This document shows positions 6,851-16,673 of a DNA stretch of 64,000 bases, one piece after another. The first letter of the stretch is position 1. Every line of letters begins with the position of its first letter. The notes under the pieces are model-generated. The model worked only from the letters and a program-made list of their open reading frames with translations. It was not told the DNA's origin and searched no databases. Made by a program: the position numbers and the translations under genes. Origin of the DNA: an uncultured Devosia sp. Its GTDB lineage: Bacteria; Pseudomonadota; Alphaproteobacteria; Rhizobiales; Devosiaceae. The stretch covers positions 998,001 to 1,062,000 of the forward strand of contig NZ_CAUQDV010000001.1 of NCBI RefSeq assembly GCF_963517015.1, read 5' to 3'.

Positions 6851-9337
6851 TTGGCATTTGTCCTGATCATCCTGAGCCTTGTGGTCTTTGCGGTTCTGGC
6901 CATGCGGGAAAGCCCGCTCTGGCAGTGGGGCGTGGCAGCGATTGCGATCGGCCCGGTGTCGGGGCTGCATTTCCCGGATAGCGGGGTCGGCTATGGCCTT
7001 GGCGGCGGAAGCTGGTTCCTGCTGGTGGTCGGTGTCGTGATGCTGGTGCTCAGCATTGCCTCCGTGCGCAAGGCCGTGCTGATGAAGCCGATTTATGGGG
7101 CGGTGAAATCCATTCTGCCCAAGGTCAGTCGGACCGAACAGGAAGCGCTGGATGCCGGAACGGTTGGCTGGGATGCGGAGCTGTTTTCGGGCCGGCCGGA
7201 CTGGAGCAAGCTGACCGATATCCGGCCGCTGACGCTGACGGCGGAGGAGCAGGCGTTTCTGGACAACCAGACCAATGTCGCCTGCTCGATGATCGACGAC
7301 TGGGACATTCGCAACAATCGTGCCGACCTGTCGCCACAGCTCTGGCAGTATTTCAAGGACGAAGGGTTCCTGGGCATGCTGATTGCCAAGGAGCATGGGG
7401 GCCTCGGTTTTTCGGCGCAGGCGCAGTCGATGATCGTGTCCAAGATCGCCAGCCGGTCCGTGGCGGCGGGGATTACCGTCATGGTGCCCAATTCGCTTGG
7501 GCCGGGCGAGTTGCTGGAGAAATACGGCACGGCGGAACAGAAGGAAAAATACCTCCATCGCCTCGCCCGCGGGCAGGACGTGCCCTGCTTTGCGCTGACC
7601 GGCGTGCATTCGGGATCGGATGCGGGTGGCATGCGCGACATTGGCGTCGTCACCAAGGGGCAGTGGAATGGCGAGGAGGTGCTGGGCGTGAAGCTCAGCT
7701 TCGACAAGCGCTATATCACCCTGGCGCCGATCGCGACGCTGGTGGGCCTCGCCTTCATTCTCAAGGACCCGGACAATCTGCTGGGCCGGGGCAATGATAT
7801 CGGCATCACCCTGGCGCTGGTGCCGCATGACCATCCGGGGCTCGATATCGGCCGTCGGCATTTCCCGGCACGACAGGCTTTCATGAATGGTCCGGTGCGC
7901 GGCAAGGACATGTTCGTGCCGATGGATTATCTCATTGGCGGGACGAGCTATGCCGGGCAGGGCTGGCGCATGCTGATGGAATGTCTTTCGACCGGGCGCG
8001 CCATTTCGCTGCCGGCGATTGGGTCGACCTCAATCAAGCAGACGCTGCGGGCGACCTCGGCCTATGCGCGGGTGCGGCGGCAGTTCGGCATTCCGGTCGG
8101 CATCATGGAGGGCGTGGCCGAGCCGCTCGGCGAGATGATCAAGCGGGCCTATACGTTTGAATCGGCGCGGCGGCTGACGGCTTCGATGGTCGACGAGGGC
8201 CAGCGGCCGGCAGTAATTGCGGGTCTGCTCAAATATACCGCGACGGAAGCCATGCGCGACAGCATGGACGATGCCTTCGACATTCACGGTGGCAGGGCAA
8301 TCCAGGACGGGCCGGGCAATTACCTGTTCGGTGCCTATCAGGCTTTGCCGGTGGCGATCACGGTGGAAGGCGCAAATATTCTGACGCGCACACTGATGAC
8401 CTTTGCGCAGGGCGTGCTGCGCGCGCATCCCTATCTGCTCAAGGAAGTGCGGGCGGCGCAGAAGAAGGACAGGAAAGCGGGGCTGGATGAATTCGATGCC
8501 GCTTTCGGCGGGCATGCCAAGTTCATGCTGCGCAATGTGGTGGCGAGTTTCCTGCATGGGCTGACCAATGGCGGTTTCGCCTCGACGCCCAACCAGGGGC
8601 CGATGGCGCAGTGGTATCGCAAGCTCCATCGCTACAGCCAGGCTTTCGCGCTGACGGCGGACTGGACCACGGTGTTCCTGGGTGGCGCGCTCAAGCGCAA
8701 GCAGAAGATTTCTGGCCGCATGGCCGATATCCTTGGACATCTCTACATGATGTCGGCCACGCTGCGGCGCTTCGAAGACGAGGGGCGCCTGAGCGAGGAC
8801 CGCGAGCTGGTGGATGCCATCATGGCGGACCGGATCGCGCAGATGGAACAGACCTTTGGCGAGGTGTTTGCCAATTTCCCCAATCCCTTCTTTGCCTGGG
8901 CAATGCGGGTGCTGTGCTTCCCGCTGGGGCGGCACGCCAAGCCGGCCAGCGATCGGGTGAACTATCGTTTCGTGCGTTCGGTGCTGCGACCGGGTGCTTT
9001 CCGCGACCGGCTGACGACGGGGACCTATGTGTCGTTTGACCCCGATGATGTCACCGGTGTGCTGGAAGATGCCTTCATCAAGGTGACCGAGGCCGAGGAG
9101 ATCGAGGCGCGCTTCATCAAGGCGGCGCGCAAGGGCGTGATCGAGCGACGGCTGGATCGCGATGCCTTCGCCGATGCGGTGGCAGCGGGCGTGCTCAATG
9201 ACAATGAAGCGGGTATCATGCGGGCGGCCGACGAGGCGACCGAACGCGTGGTGAAGGTAGATGATTTTGCGGCGGACGAATTGGCCGCACCGAGCCAGCA
9301 TCGCGTTGCGACAGCGGACCAGGGAGCAAGTAGATGA
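6851..9337 (+). CDS. fadE: Acyl-CoA dehydrogenase, membrane-anchored FadE type
   Basis: The 828-aa protein matches the large FadE class (E. coli about 814 aa), which introduces the first double bond in fatty acyl-CoA. Residues 1-20 and about 55-70 are hydrophobic membrane segments. The FAD-dependent core follows, including PNSLGPGELLEKYGT, CFALTGVHSGSDA and the DIHGGRAIQDGPGNY helix. A C-terminal domain specific to FadE follows. The start is TTG with a GGGAGG box six bases upstream; no in-frame ATG is better placed. Its stop overlaps the next ATG by four bases. Confidence 0.92.
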   Translation: MAFVLIILSLVVFAVLAMRESPLWQWGVAAIAIGPVSGLHFPDSGVGYGLGGGSWFLLVVGVVMLVLSIASVRKAVLMKPIYGAVKSILPKVSRTEQEALDAGTVGWDAELFSGRPDWSKLTDIRPLTLTAEEQAFLDNQTNVACSMIDDWDIRNNRADLSPQLWQYFKDEGFLGMLIAKEHGGLGFSAQAQSMIVSKIASRSVAAGITVMVPNSLGPGELLEKYGTAEQKEKYLHRLARGQDVPCFALTGVHSGSDAGGMRDIGVVTKGQWNGEEVLGVKLSFDKRYITLAPIATLVGLAFILKDPDNLLGRGNDIGITLALVPHDHPGLDIGRRHFPARQAFMNGPVRGKDMFVPMDYLIGGTSYAGQGWRMLMECLSTGRAISLPAIGSTSIKQTLRATSAYARVRRQFGIPVGIMEGVAEPLGEMIKRAYTFESARRLTASMVDEGQRPAVIAGLLKYTATEAMRDSMDDAFDIHGGRAIQDGPGNYLFGAYQALPVAITVEGANILTRTLMTFAQGVLRAHPYLLKEVRAAQKKDRKAGLDEFDAAFGGHAKFMLRNVVASFLHGLTNGGFASTPNQGPMAQWYRKLHRYSQAFALTADWTTVFLGGALKRKQKISGRMADILGHLYMMSATLRRFEDEGRLSEDRELVDAIMADRIAQMEQTFGEVFANFPNPFFAWAMRVLCFPLGRHAKPASDRVNYRFVRSVLRPGAFRDRLTTGTYVSFDPDDVTGVLEDAFIKVTEAEEIEARFIKAARKGVIERRLDRDAFADAVAAGVLNDNEAGIMRAADEATERVVKVDDFAADELAAPSQHRVATADQGASR

Positions 9338-11292
9338 TCCAGCCAGGCATGCCGGAGACGAAGAACTGGGGCTTTCACCGCGACGTGGAGAACCTGGGCT
9401 GGCTGACGATCAACACGCCGGGCCCGGTCAATACGCTGAGCCGGGAAGCGATCACCGAACTCGAGCTGCTGGTCAGCCGCTTCGAGGAGCTGGCGGCGGG
9501 TGACGAGCTGGTCGGGGTGATCCTGCTGTCGGGCAAGGATAGCGGCTTCATCGCCGGGGCGGACATTTCCGAATTCGACGCGATGAGCGATTTTTCGGTA
9601 CTGCCGGAGGCACTGAAGCGCACGCATGCGCTGTTGGCGCGGATCGAGGGGCTGAAGATTCCCTTCGTGGCGGGCATTCATGGTTTTTGCCTGGGGGGCG
9701 GGTTGGAGCTGGCGCTGGCCTGTCACTACCGAATTGCCGTCAATGACGACAAGACACGGATTGGTTTTCCCGAAGTGGGCTTGGGGATTTTTCCGGGCTT
9801 TGGCGGGACGGGACGGAGCATTCGCCAGGCCGGGCCGGTCGATGCCATGCAGATCATGCTGACCGGCAAGATGCTACGGGCCGGTGCGGCGCGGGGGCTG
9901 AACCTTGTCGACAAGCTGGTGCGCCATCGCGACATGCTGCGCTGGGAAGCGCGGAAAGCCGTGCTGCAGAAACGGAAATCGAGCGAGGCGGGCCTCAGCA
10001 AGAAGGTGATGGCGCTGGGGCCGATCCGGTCGTATGTGGCGGGCAAGATGCGCGACGAGGCCGGCAAGAAGGCCCGGCAGGAGCACTATCCTGCGCCCCA
10101 TGCGCTGATCGACCTGTTCGAAAAGCATGGCGATGACTGGAAGGCGATGGTGGCCGGCGAAGTGGATGCTTTCGTGCCGCTGATGGGGAGCGAGACGGCG
10201 ACCAATCTGCGGCGGGTGTTTTTTGCCTCTGAGGGGCTCAAGAAGCAGGGCACGAAGGGGGTCAGGTTTGCCCGTGTGCATGTGATTGGTGCGGGCGTGA
10301 TGGGCGGCGATATTGCGGCCTGGTGCGCCTATCGCGGCATGAGCGTGACGCTGCAGGATATCGACATGGCGCGTATCCAGCCAGCGCTCGATCGCGGGAA
10401 AAAGCTGTTCAAGAAACGGCTGAAGAAAAAGCGTGAGGTCGATGCCGCGGTGATGCGGCTCGAGGCCGATCCCGAGGGCAAGGGCGTTGCGCGGGCCGAT
10501 GTGATCATCGAGGCGGTGGTGGAAAAGCTCGAGGTCAAGCAGGCCATCTTTGGCGGCATCGAGGGCAGGTTGAAACCGGGCGCGATCCTTGCGACCAATA
10601 CGTCATCGATCGAACTGGAGCGCATTGCGGAAAAGCTCAAGGCGCCGGAGCGACTGATCGGGCTGCATTTCTTCAACCCGGTGGCGCAGCTGCCGCTGGT
10701 GGAGGTGATCCGCTCGACGTTCAACACGGATGCCGAGATCGGCAAGGGCGCGGCGTTTGCGCTGGCGATCGGCAAGAGCCCGGTGGTGGTCAAGTCGGCG
10801 CCGGGCTTCCTCGTGAACCGGGTGCTGATGCCGTACATGCTGGGCGCGGTGGAGCGGGTCGAGCGCGGCGAGAGCAAGGAATTGCTCGATGCGGCGGCGG
10901 TGGCCTTCGGCATGCCGATGGGGCCGATCGAACTGATGGATACTGTTGGGCTCGATGTCGGCAAGTCGGTGGCGACCGAGTTGGGCCATGCCGTGCCGGA
11001 GGGCAGTCAGTTCGATCAATTGGTCAAGGCCGGGAAGCTCGGCCGCAAGAGCGGCGAGGGCTTCTACAAATGGGTGGATGGCAAGGCGCAGAAGGGCGAG
11101 ACCCCGGTGCATGCCGATCTGGCTGGGCTCGGCCGTGAGCTGGTGAAGCCGCTGGTGGATATGACGGAAGTGGTGGTCGCCGAAGGCGTGGTCGCCAATG
11201 AGACGCTGGCCGATATCGGGGTGATCATGGGAACGGGTTTTGCGCCGTTCCTGGGTGGTCCGCTCAAAGCAAGAAAAGACGGGAGAGCGTAA
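9334..11292 (+). CDS. Bifunctional enoyl-CoA hydratase / 3-hydroxyacyl-CoA dehydrogenase
   Basis: The 652-aa protein carries steps two and three of beta-oxidation. The N-terminal crotonase domain has GFIAGADISEF, GGGLELALACHYRIA and the catalytic-glutamate region PEVGLGIFPGFGGTG. The dehydrogenase half begins near residue 315 with the NAD-binding GAGVMGGDIA and carries GLHFFNPV with the catalytic histidine. It is shorter than E. coli FadB (about 729 aa) and is closer to the FadJ-like enzymes. It is coupled to fadE by ATGA, and its TAA overlaps the thiolase ATG by one base. Confidence 0.92.
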   Translation: MIQPGMPETKNWGFHRDVENLGWLTINTPGPVNTLSREAITELELLVSRFEELAAGDELVGVILLSGKDSGFIAGADISEFDAMSDFSVLPEALKRTHALLARIEGLKIPFVAGIHGFCLGGGLELALACHYRIAVNDDKTRIGFPEVGLGIFPGFGGTGRSIRQAGPVDAMQIMLTGKMLRAGAARGLNLVDKLVRHRDMLRWEARKAVLQKRKSSEAGLSKKVMALGPIRSYVAGKMRDEAGKKARQEHYPAPHALIDLFEKHGDDWKAMVAGEVDAFVPLMGSETATNLRRVFFASEGLKKQGTKGVRFARVHVIGAGVMGGDIAAWCAYRGMSVTLQDIDMARIQPALDRGKKLFKKRLKKKREVDAAVMRLEADPEGKGVARADVIIEAVVEKLEVKQAIFGGIEGRLKPGAILATNTSSIELERIAEKLKAPERLIGLHFFNPVAQLPLVEVIRSTFNTDAEIGKGAAFALAIGKSPVVVKSAPGFLVNRVLMPYMLGAVERVERGESKELLDAAAVAFGMPMGPIELMDTVGLDVGKSVATELGHAVPEGSQFDQLVKAGKLGRKSGEGFYKWVDGKAQKGETPVHADLAGLGRELVKPLVDMTEVVVAEGVVANETLADIGVIMGTGFAPFLGGPLKARKDGRA

Positions 11293-12575
11293 TGGCTGAA
11301 CTTCGCAGGGTGGCCCTCGTGGGTTCGGCGCGCATTCCCTTTGCGCGCGGCAATACGGCCTATGCCGACGAGACCAATCTTTCCATGCTGGGCACGGTGC
11401 TATCCGGTCTGGCCGAAAAGTATGGTCTCAAGGGCGAGAAGGTGGACGAAGTCGTGGCGGGCGCCGTGATCGGGCATTCGCGCGACTTCAACCTGGCGCG
11501 AGAAGCGACGCTCGACGCTGGCCTGTCGCCGCGCACACCGGGCACGACCATGCAGATCGCCTGTGGCACGAGCCTGCAGGCCGCACTGATGCTGGGCGCC
11601 AAGATCGCCTCGGGCGAGATCGACAGCGGGATTGCCGCCGGCTCGGATACGGTCAGCGATAGTCCGATCGTCTTCGGCAACAAGTTCCAGCATCGCCTGC
11701 TGGATGCCAACAAGGCGCGGTCGACGGGCGAGAAATTCGCCGCTTTCAAGGGCTTTTCCTTTGGCGAGCTGACGCCGGTTGCGCCCTCGGTCAACGAGCC
11801 GCGCACGGGGCTATCGATGGGGCAGCATTGCGAGCTGATGGCGCGCGAATGGGGCATCACCCGCCAGGCGCAGGACGAGCTGGCCGTGGCCAGCCATCGC
11901 AATGCAGCCAAGGCTTATGACGAGGGCTTTCACGATGACCTGCTGGTGCAATGTGCCGGCCTGGTGCGGGACAATAATGTCCGGGCGGATGCCAATCTCG
12001 ACAAGATGAGCACGCTGAAGCCCGCCTTCGACAAGGCGAGCGGGCATGGCACGCTGACGGCGGGCAATTCCACCCCACTGACCGATGGCGCATCTTCGGT
12101 ACTGCTGGCCAGCGAGGACTGGGCGCGGGAGCGGGGCCTGCCGGTGCTGGCCTATCTGTCTGCGGGGCGCGTCGCCGGCAATGATTTTGCCCATGGCGAG
12201 GGCCTGCTGATGGCACCGACCATTGCCGTCAGCGAAATGCTGGCTCGGAAGAACCTCGGCTTTGCCGATATCGACTATTTCGAACTGCACGAGGCTTTTG
12301 CGGCGCAGGTTCTATGCACGCTCAAGGCTTGGAATGATGCGGATTATTGCCGGAACGTGCTGGGTCGCGATGCGGTGATGGGGCCGGTTGATCCCGCAAA
12401 GATCAATGTGAAGGGATCGAGCCTTGCCTATGGGCACCCCTTTGCGGCGACCGGTGCCCGCATCCTGGGTCTGACGGCCAAGCTGCTCTCGACTAGCCCC
12501 GGCAAGCGGGCTTTGCTAAGCGTGTGCACGGCTGGCGGCATGGGTGTCGCTGCCCTAGTCGAAAGCGCGCAATGA
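11292..12575 (+). CDS. Acetyl-CoA C-acyltransferase (thiolase, FadI-like)
   Basis: This 427-aa thiolase cleaves 3-ketoacyl-CoA, the last step of the cycle. C91 in QIACGTSLQAA is the acyl-accepting cysteine. ELHEAFAAQ, YGHPFAATGAR and CTAGGMGVAA supply the catalytic histidines and the second cysteine. Length and motif wording are near FadI, the partner of FadJ. It is the third gene of the fad operon and ends in an ATGA overlap with a tiny membrane protein. Confidence 0.92.
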   Translation: MAELRRVALVGSARIPFARGNTAYADETNLSMLGTVLSGLAEKYGLKGEKVDEVVAGAVIGHSRDFNLAREATLDAGLSPRTPGTTMQIACGTSLQAALMLGAKIASGEIDSGIAAGSDTVSDSPIVFGNKFQHRLLDANKARSTGEKFAAFKGFSFGELTPVAPSVNEPRTGLSMGQHCELMAREWGITRQAQDELAVASHRNAAKAYDEGFHDDLLVQCAGLVRDNNVRADANLDKMSTLKPAFDKASGHGTLTAGNSTPLTDGASSVLLASEDWARERGLPVLAYLSAGRVAGNDFAHGEGLLMAPTIAVSEMLARKNLGFADIDYFELHEAFAAQVLCTLKAWNDADYCRNVLGRDAVMGPVDPAKINVKGSSLAYGHPFAATGARILGLTAKLLSTSPGKRALLSVCTAGGMGVAALVESAQ

Positions 12576-12733
12576 CCGAAAACGTCATCAAGTTCCGCCG
12601 TCCCGAGAAAAAGCCCGAGCCGCCGGTGAAAAAGCCGCGCGGCCCGATGCCGGGCTGGGTGCCATGGGTGGTTCTGGTGGGCGTTGCGCTGGCGATTTAC
12701 GCGGCGCAGCAGGCCGGGTTTCTGGGACGCTAG
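12572..12733 (+). CDS. Small membrane protein, 53 aa
   Basis: The gene starts inside the thiolase stop (ATGA), which selects this start. The protein begins with a basic and Pro-rich cytoplasmic stretch (MTENVIKFRRPEKKPEPP) and ends with one membrane helix (VPWVVLVGVALAIYAAQQAGF). Small proteins with an ENVIKFRxPEKKPEP-like start are common in Hyphomicrobiales, as I recall. The function is not known; coupling to the fad operon may be incidental. Confidence 0.75.
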   Translation: MTENVIKFRRPEKKPEPPVKKPRGPMPGWVPWVVLVGVALAIYAAQQAGFLGR

Positions 12734-13098
12734 TGGAGGACGCGGGAATTTGTCGCGGCTCCAGCATTTCCCAATGCTTGCAACTGTTTGATTGAACAGA
12801 CGCCGGGGATTTGATCGTCCTGCACCGCCAAAGGCGGTCACGGCGAGCACAATGTTCTCTTGATTGTGACGCCTGCGCAAAGCTATTGCGTGGCTTTGGC
12901 GCGTCCACACTGTGTTAACAATTCGAGCTGGCTTGACGCTTAGGTCAAGGTTTTGCTTGTCAGTGGACGGAAGGGCGTAATACCGTCCAGACCATCTTGA
13001 CCGGGCTTTAGGGGACCGGCCGCGAGATATTTCAATTCGTGGCATCATGACCGCGAAAAAAGACGATTTGAAGAATACCACAAGGAGATGGGACGAGA
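12734..13098. other. Intergenic region before oppA (365 bp)
   Basis: No coding sequence was seen. It holds a GC-rich hairpin ACCGCC-AAA-GGCGGT (12824-12838) without a T-run, which may end the fad transcript, and the inverted repeat described next. oppA has an AAGGAG box eleven bases before ATG. No convincing sigma-70 pair was found. Confidence 0.6.
12932..12949. promoter_or_regulatory. Inverted repeat CTTGAC-N6-GTCAAG upstream of oppA
   Basis: Perfect 6-bp arms flank a 6-bp centre, about 150 bases before the oppA start. The size fits a dimeric repressor or activator site. The left arm also contains TTGAC, a possible -35. No regulator is encoded next to it. Confidence 0.4.
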
Positions 13099-14715
13099 AT
13101 GAAATTCACGCAAACCCTGACCGCGGTTGCGACCGCTGGCGCAATGGCGCTGATGATGAGCACGGCGGCTTCCGCTGTTACTCTCCAGCTGCACAATGGT
13201 GGTGATCCCGGCACGCTCGATCCGCACAAGGCCTCCGGCGACTGGGAAAACCGCGTCATCGGCGACTATATTGAAGGTCTGGTGACCGAAGATGCCGGCG
13301 CACAGCCGATCGCCGGCCAGGCCGAAAGCTGGGAAATCTCGGAAGACGGCAAGGTCTATACCTTCCACCTTCGTGACGGTATCCAGTGGACCGACGGCGA
13401 GCCCGTGACGGCTGAAGATTTCGTCTTCGCCTTCCAGCGCCTGTTCAACCCGACGACCGCTGCAGACTATGCTTACCTGCAGTTCCCGATCCTGAACTCG
13501 GAAGCCATCAACTCGGGCGAGATCACCGATCTCAACGAGCTGGGCGTCAAGGCCATCGACGACAAGACGCTCGAAATCACGCTCAATGCATCGACTCCCT
13601 ATTTCCTCGATGCGCTGACCCACTACACCGCCTATCCGGTTCCCAAGCACCTGGTTGACGAAGTCGGCGACGACTGGACCAAGGTCGAGAACATCGTTGC
13701 CAACGGCCCCTACAAGATCGTGGAATGGCTGCCGGGCTCCTATGTCCGTTCGGAAAAGAACGAAGACTATTACGATGCTGCCAATGTGCAGATCGACGAA
13801 GTCTTCTACCACGTGCTGGAAGATCAGGCTGCTGCCCTCAACCGTTACCGCGCGGGTGAATTCGACATCCTGACCGACTTCCCGGCCGACCAGTACCAGT
13901 GGCTGCAGGACAATCTGCCGGGCGAAGCCCATGTGGTGCCGTTCCTGGGCGTCTATTACTATGTGATGAACCAGGAAGAGGGCGAAGTGCTCTCCGACGT
14001 CCGCATCCGCGAAGCGCTCTCGATCTCCGTGCTGCGCGACGTGATCGGCCCCGATATCCTGGGTACCGGCGAACTGCCGGCCTATGGCTGGGTGCCGCCG
14101 GGCACCAACAACTATGTCGAAAACGCCTATGCTCCCGAATGGGCTTCGCAGCCCTATGAAGAGCGTGTTGCCCGCGCCGTCGAGCTGATGACCGAAGCCG
14201 GTTATGGCCCCGACAAGCCGCTGACTCTGCAGCTGCGCTACAACACCAACGACAACCACCAGCGTATCGCCGTGGCGCTTGCCGCCATGTGGGAGCCGCT
14301 GGGTATCAAGATCGAGCTGTTCAACGCCGAAACCGCTGTGCACTATGACGCCCTGCGTTCGGGTGACTTCCAGGTCGGCCGCGCCGGCTGGCTGCTGGAC
14401 TACAACGACCCGTCCAACACGCTCGACCTGCTCAAGACCGGCATCGACCAGGCTGGTACGATGAACTGGGGCAACAACTACGGCCGCTACTCGAACGACG
14501 AGTTCGACGGGCTGCTGGAGCAGGCTGCAAACGAGCTTGACTTGACCGCTCGCGGCCAGCTGCTTGCCGATGCCGAAAAGATCGCCATGGACGAATTCGC
14601 TGCCATCCCGATCTACTGGTATGTGTCCAAGGACGTCGTGTCGCCCAAGATCTCGGGCTTCCAGGAAAACGCCAAGAACATCTTCCGCACCCGCTGGCTC
14701 TCGAAGTCGGAATAA
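13099..14715 (+). CDS. oppA: Peptide ABC transporter substrate-binding protein, OppA type
   Basis: The 538-aa periplasmic receptor binds oligopeptides for import. A signal peptide runs to about A26 (MALMMSTAASA). The SBP_bac_5 fold is recognisable by GTLDPHKASGDWENRVI near the N terminus and DGIQWTDGEPVTAEDFVFAF, the family signature. It lacks a lipobox, as expected for a soluble Gram-negative receptor. Codon use is notably richer in C-ending codons (GAC, AAG, CTG) than its neighbours, which fits high expression. It is followed by a hairpin that separates it from the permease genes. Confidence 0.93.
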   Translation: MKFTQTLTAVATAGAMALMMSTAASAVTLQLHNGGDPGTLDPHKASGDWENRVIGDYIEGLVTEDAGAQPIAGQAESWEISEDGKVYTFHLRDGIQWTDGEPVTAEDFVFAFQRLFNPTTAADYAYLQFPILNSEAINSGEITDLNELGVKAIDDKTLEITLNASTPYFLDALTHYTAYPVPKHLVDEVGDDWTKVENIVANGPYKIVEWLPGSYVRSEKNEDYYDAANVQIDEVFYHVLEDQAAALNRYRAGEFDILTDFPADQYQWLQDNLPGEAHVVPFLGVYYYVMNQEEGEVLSDVRIREALSISVLRDVIGPDILGTGELPAYGWVPPGTNNYVENAYAPEWASQPYEERVARAVELMTEAGYGPDKPLTLQLRYNTNDNHQRIAVALAAMWEPLGIKIELFNAETAVHYDALRSGDFQVGRAGWLLDYNDPSNTLDLLKTGIDQAGTMNWGNNYGRYSNDEFDGLLEQAANELDLTARGQLLADAEKIAMDEFAAIPIYWYVSKDVVSPKISGFQENAKNIFRTRWLSKSE

Positions 14716-14732
14716 GGGTCAAGACAGTCTGA

Positions 14733-14766
14733 CCGTGGGGGCCCAGCGCCCCCACGGTTCTTTTGT
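14733..14766 (+). terminator. Terminator/attenuator between oppA and oppB
   Basis: A perfect 10-bp GC stem (CCGTGGGGGC / GCCCCCACGG) with loop CCAGC is followed by TTCTTTTGT. It lies 18 bases after oppA and should end most transcripts or protect the oppA 3' end, giving more receptor than permease, as is usual in opp operons. Confidence 0.75.
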
Positions 14767-14819
14767 CCGGCAAGCGCGAATACTGTGTTGGGCGCACCGG
14801 CAAGGAGAAAAATACGAAC

Positions 14820-15743
14820 ATGCTGGCTTATGCCTTTAGGCGCGTGCTGTCGGCCATTCCGATTGCACTGATCGCCGTTACAATCTGTTTCTTCATCCTG
14901 CGCCTGGCGCCCGGTGGCCCGTTCGATGGTGAGCGTGCGCTCCCGCCGACCGTGCTGGCTAACCTCCGCGCCCATTACAACCTCGATCAACCGCTGGTTG
15001 TGCAGTATTTCATCTATGTCTGGCGGCTCATTCAGGGCGATCTTGGTCCCTCCATGGTGATCGACGGCTTCCGCGTCAGCGACCTGATCCGCATCGGCTT
15101 CCCCTTCACCCTCACCATGGCGCTGTCGGCATTCGTCATCGCGACTGCGGTGGGTATCGTGGCCGGCATGGTCGCCGCGGTGAACCAGAACAAGTGGCCT
15201 GACTACGTGCTGGTGCTGATCGTGATGATCGGCGTCGTGGTGCCCAACTTCCTCAATGCGGCGCTGCTGCAATTGTGGTTTGGCGTGCATCTGGGCTGGC
15301 TGCCCGCGGGCGGCTGGGTCAGTGGCTCGGTTGCCCATCTGGTCCTGCCGGTTACGGTGCTGGCCTGGCCGCATGCGGCGCGTATCAGCCGGCTCATGCG
15401 TGGCTCGATGATCGAAGTGCTCGGCTCCAATTATGTCCGCACGGCCCGCGCCAAGGGCCTCAAGGAACGCCTGGTGCTGGCGCGTCATGCGATCAAGCCG
15501 GCGCTGCTGCCCGTCGTGTCCTATCTGGGGCCAGGCCTCTCCTATCTGCTGACCGGTTCGCTGGCCGTGGAGCAGATCTTCGGCCTGCCGGGCATCGGCA
15601 AGTACTTCGTGCAAGCCGCGCTCAACCGCGACTATGGCATCGTGCTGGGCACGACCATTCTCTACATGTTTATCATCCTGGCACTGAATCTGATCGTTGA
15701 CCTCGTCTATGCCTGGCTCGATCCCAAGGTGAGGTACCACTGA
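14820..15743 (+). CDS. oppB: Oligopeptide ABC transporter permease OppB
   Basis: The 307-aa inner-membrane permease resembles E. coli OppB closely from its first residues (RRVLSAIP then LRLAPGGPFDGERALPP). It carries the EAA-loop region (SNYVRTARAKGL) that docks on the ATPases. ATG 14820 fits the family start; the frame opens 19 codons earlier inside the terminator stem, which is unlikely. The AAGGAG box is twelve bases upstream. Its TGA overlaps the oppC ATG by one base. Confidence 0.93.
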   Translation: MLAYAFRRVLSAIPIALIAVTICFFILRLAPGGPFDGERALPPTVLANLRAHYNLDQPLVVQYFIYVWRLIQGDLGPSMVIDGFRVSDLIRIGFPFTLTMALSAFVIATAVGIVAGMVAAVNQNKWPDYVLVLIVMIGVVVPNFLNAALLQLWFGVHLGWLPAGGWVSGSVAHLVLPVTVLAWPHAARISRLMRGSMIEVLGSNYVRTARAKGLKERLVLARHAIKPALLPVVSYLGPGLSYLLTGSLAVEQIFGLPGIGKYFVQAALNRDYGIVLGTTILYMFIILALNLIVDLVYAWLDPKVRYH

Positions 15744-16663
15744 TGGCTGGCATTACCGGCAAGGACGAAGTCCTCACAAAATACGCCAAGACGCTTGAAA
15801 CGCTCGATGCGCCCAAGGGCCGTTCGCTGACCCAGGATGCCATGCGGCGCCTGGTACGCAACAAGGCGGCGGTGGTCTCGATCGCGATCGTGCTGCTGAT
15901 CATCCTCGTGGCCTTCATCGGTCCCTATTTCGTGCCGTGGGGCTATTCCCAGGTCGACTGGGCCTCGATCCGCAAGCCGCCGAACATGGATACGGGCCAT
16001 TATCTGGGCACCGACCAGAATGGCCGCGACATGCTGGCCCGCGTGCTGCAGGGCACGCAGATGAGCCTTACCGTGGCCTTCGTGGCGACTTTCGTATCGG
16101 TGAGCATCGGCATCCTCTATGGCGCGGTGGCCGGCTATTTCGGTGGCCGGGTCGATGCGATCATGATGCGTATCGTGGACGTGATGTATGCGCTGCCTTA
16201 CATCCTCTTCGTCATCATCCTGATGGTGATGTTCGGCCGCAATCCGGTGCTGCTGTTCGTGGGTATCGGCTGTATCGAATGGCTGACCATGGCGCGTATC
16301 GTGCGCGGGCAGACGCTGTCGCTCAAGGAGAAGGAATTCGTCGAGGCCGCACGGGCTTCGGGCGCGAAACCCTTCGCCATCATCATGCGCCACATCGTGC
16401 CCAATCTGACCGGGCCCGTGGTGATCTATGCGACGCTCACCATTCCGGAAATCATCATCGCGGAGAGCTTCCTCTCCTATCTCGGTCTTGGCGTGCAGGA
16501 GCCGCAGACATCGCTGGGTACGCTGATCTCCGCCGGTGCGCCGGTGGCGGAAGTGCTGCCCTGGATGCTGCTGGGACCAGCTGCCGTGCTGGTTACGCTG
16601 CTGCTCTGCCTGACCTATATCGGCGACGGGTTGCGCGACGCGCTCGACCCCAAGGACCGGTAA
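15743..16663 (+). CDS. oppC: Oligopeptide ABC transporter permease OppC
   Basis: This 306-aa second permease has a cytoplasmic N-terminal tail of about 40 residues, the first helix (AAVVSIAIVLLIILVAFIGP), the HYLGTDQNGRDMLARVLQG motif typical of OppC/DppC, and an EAA loop (KEFVEAARASGAKPFAII). It forms the heterodimeric channel with OppB. The start is set by the one-base overlap with oppB (TGATG). Confidence 0.93.
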   Translation: MAGITGKDEVLTKYAKTLETLDAPKGRSLTQDAMRRLVRNKAAVVSIAIVLLIILVAFIGPYFVPWGYSQVDWASIRKPPNMDTGHYLGTDQNGRDMLARVLQGTQMSLTVAFVATFVSVSIGILYGAVAGYFGGRVDAIMMRIVDVMYALPYILFVIILMVMFGRNPVLLFVGIGCIEWLTMARIVRGQTLSLKEKEFVEAARASGAKPFAIIMRHIVPNLTGPVVIYATLTIPEIIIAESFLSYLGLGVQEPQTSLGTLISAGAPVAEVLPWMLLGPAAVLVTLLLCLTYIGDGLRDALDPKDR

Positions 16664-16673
16664 GGATATCGAC

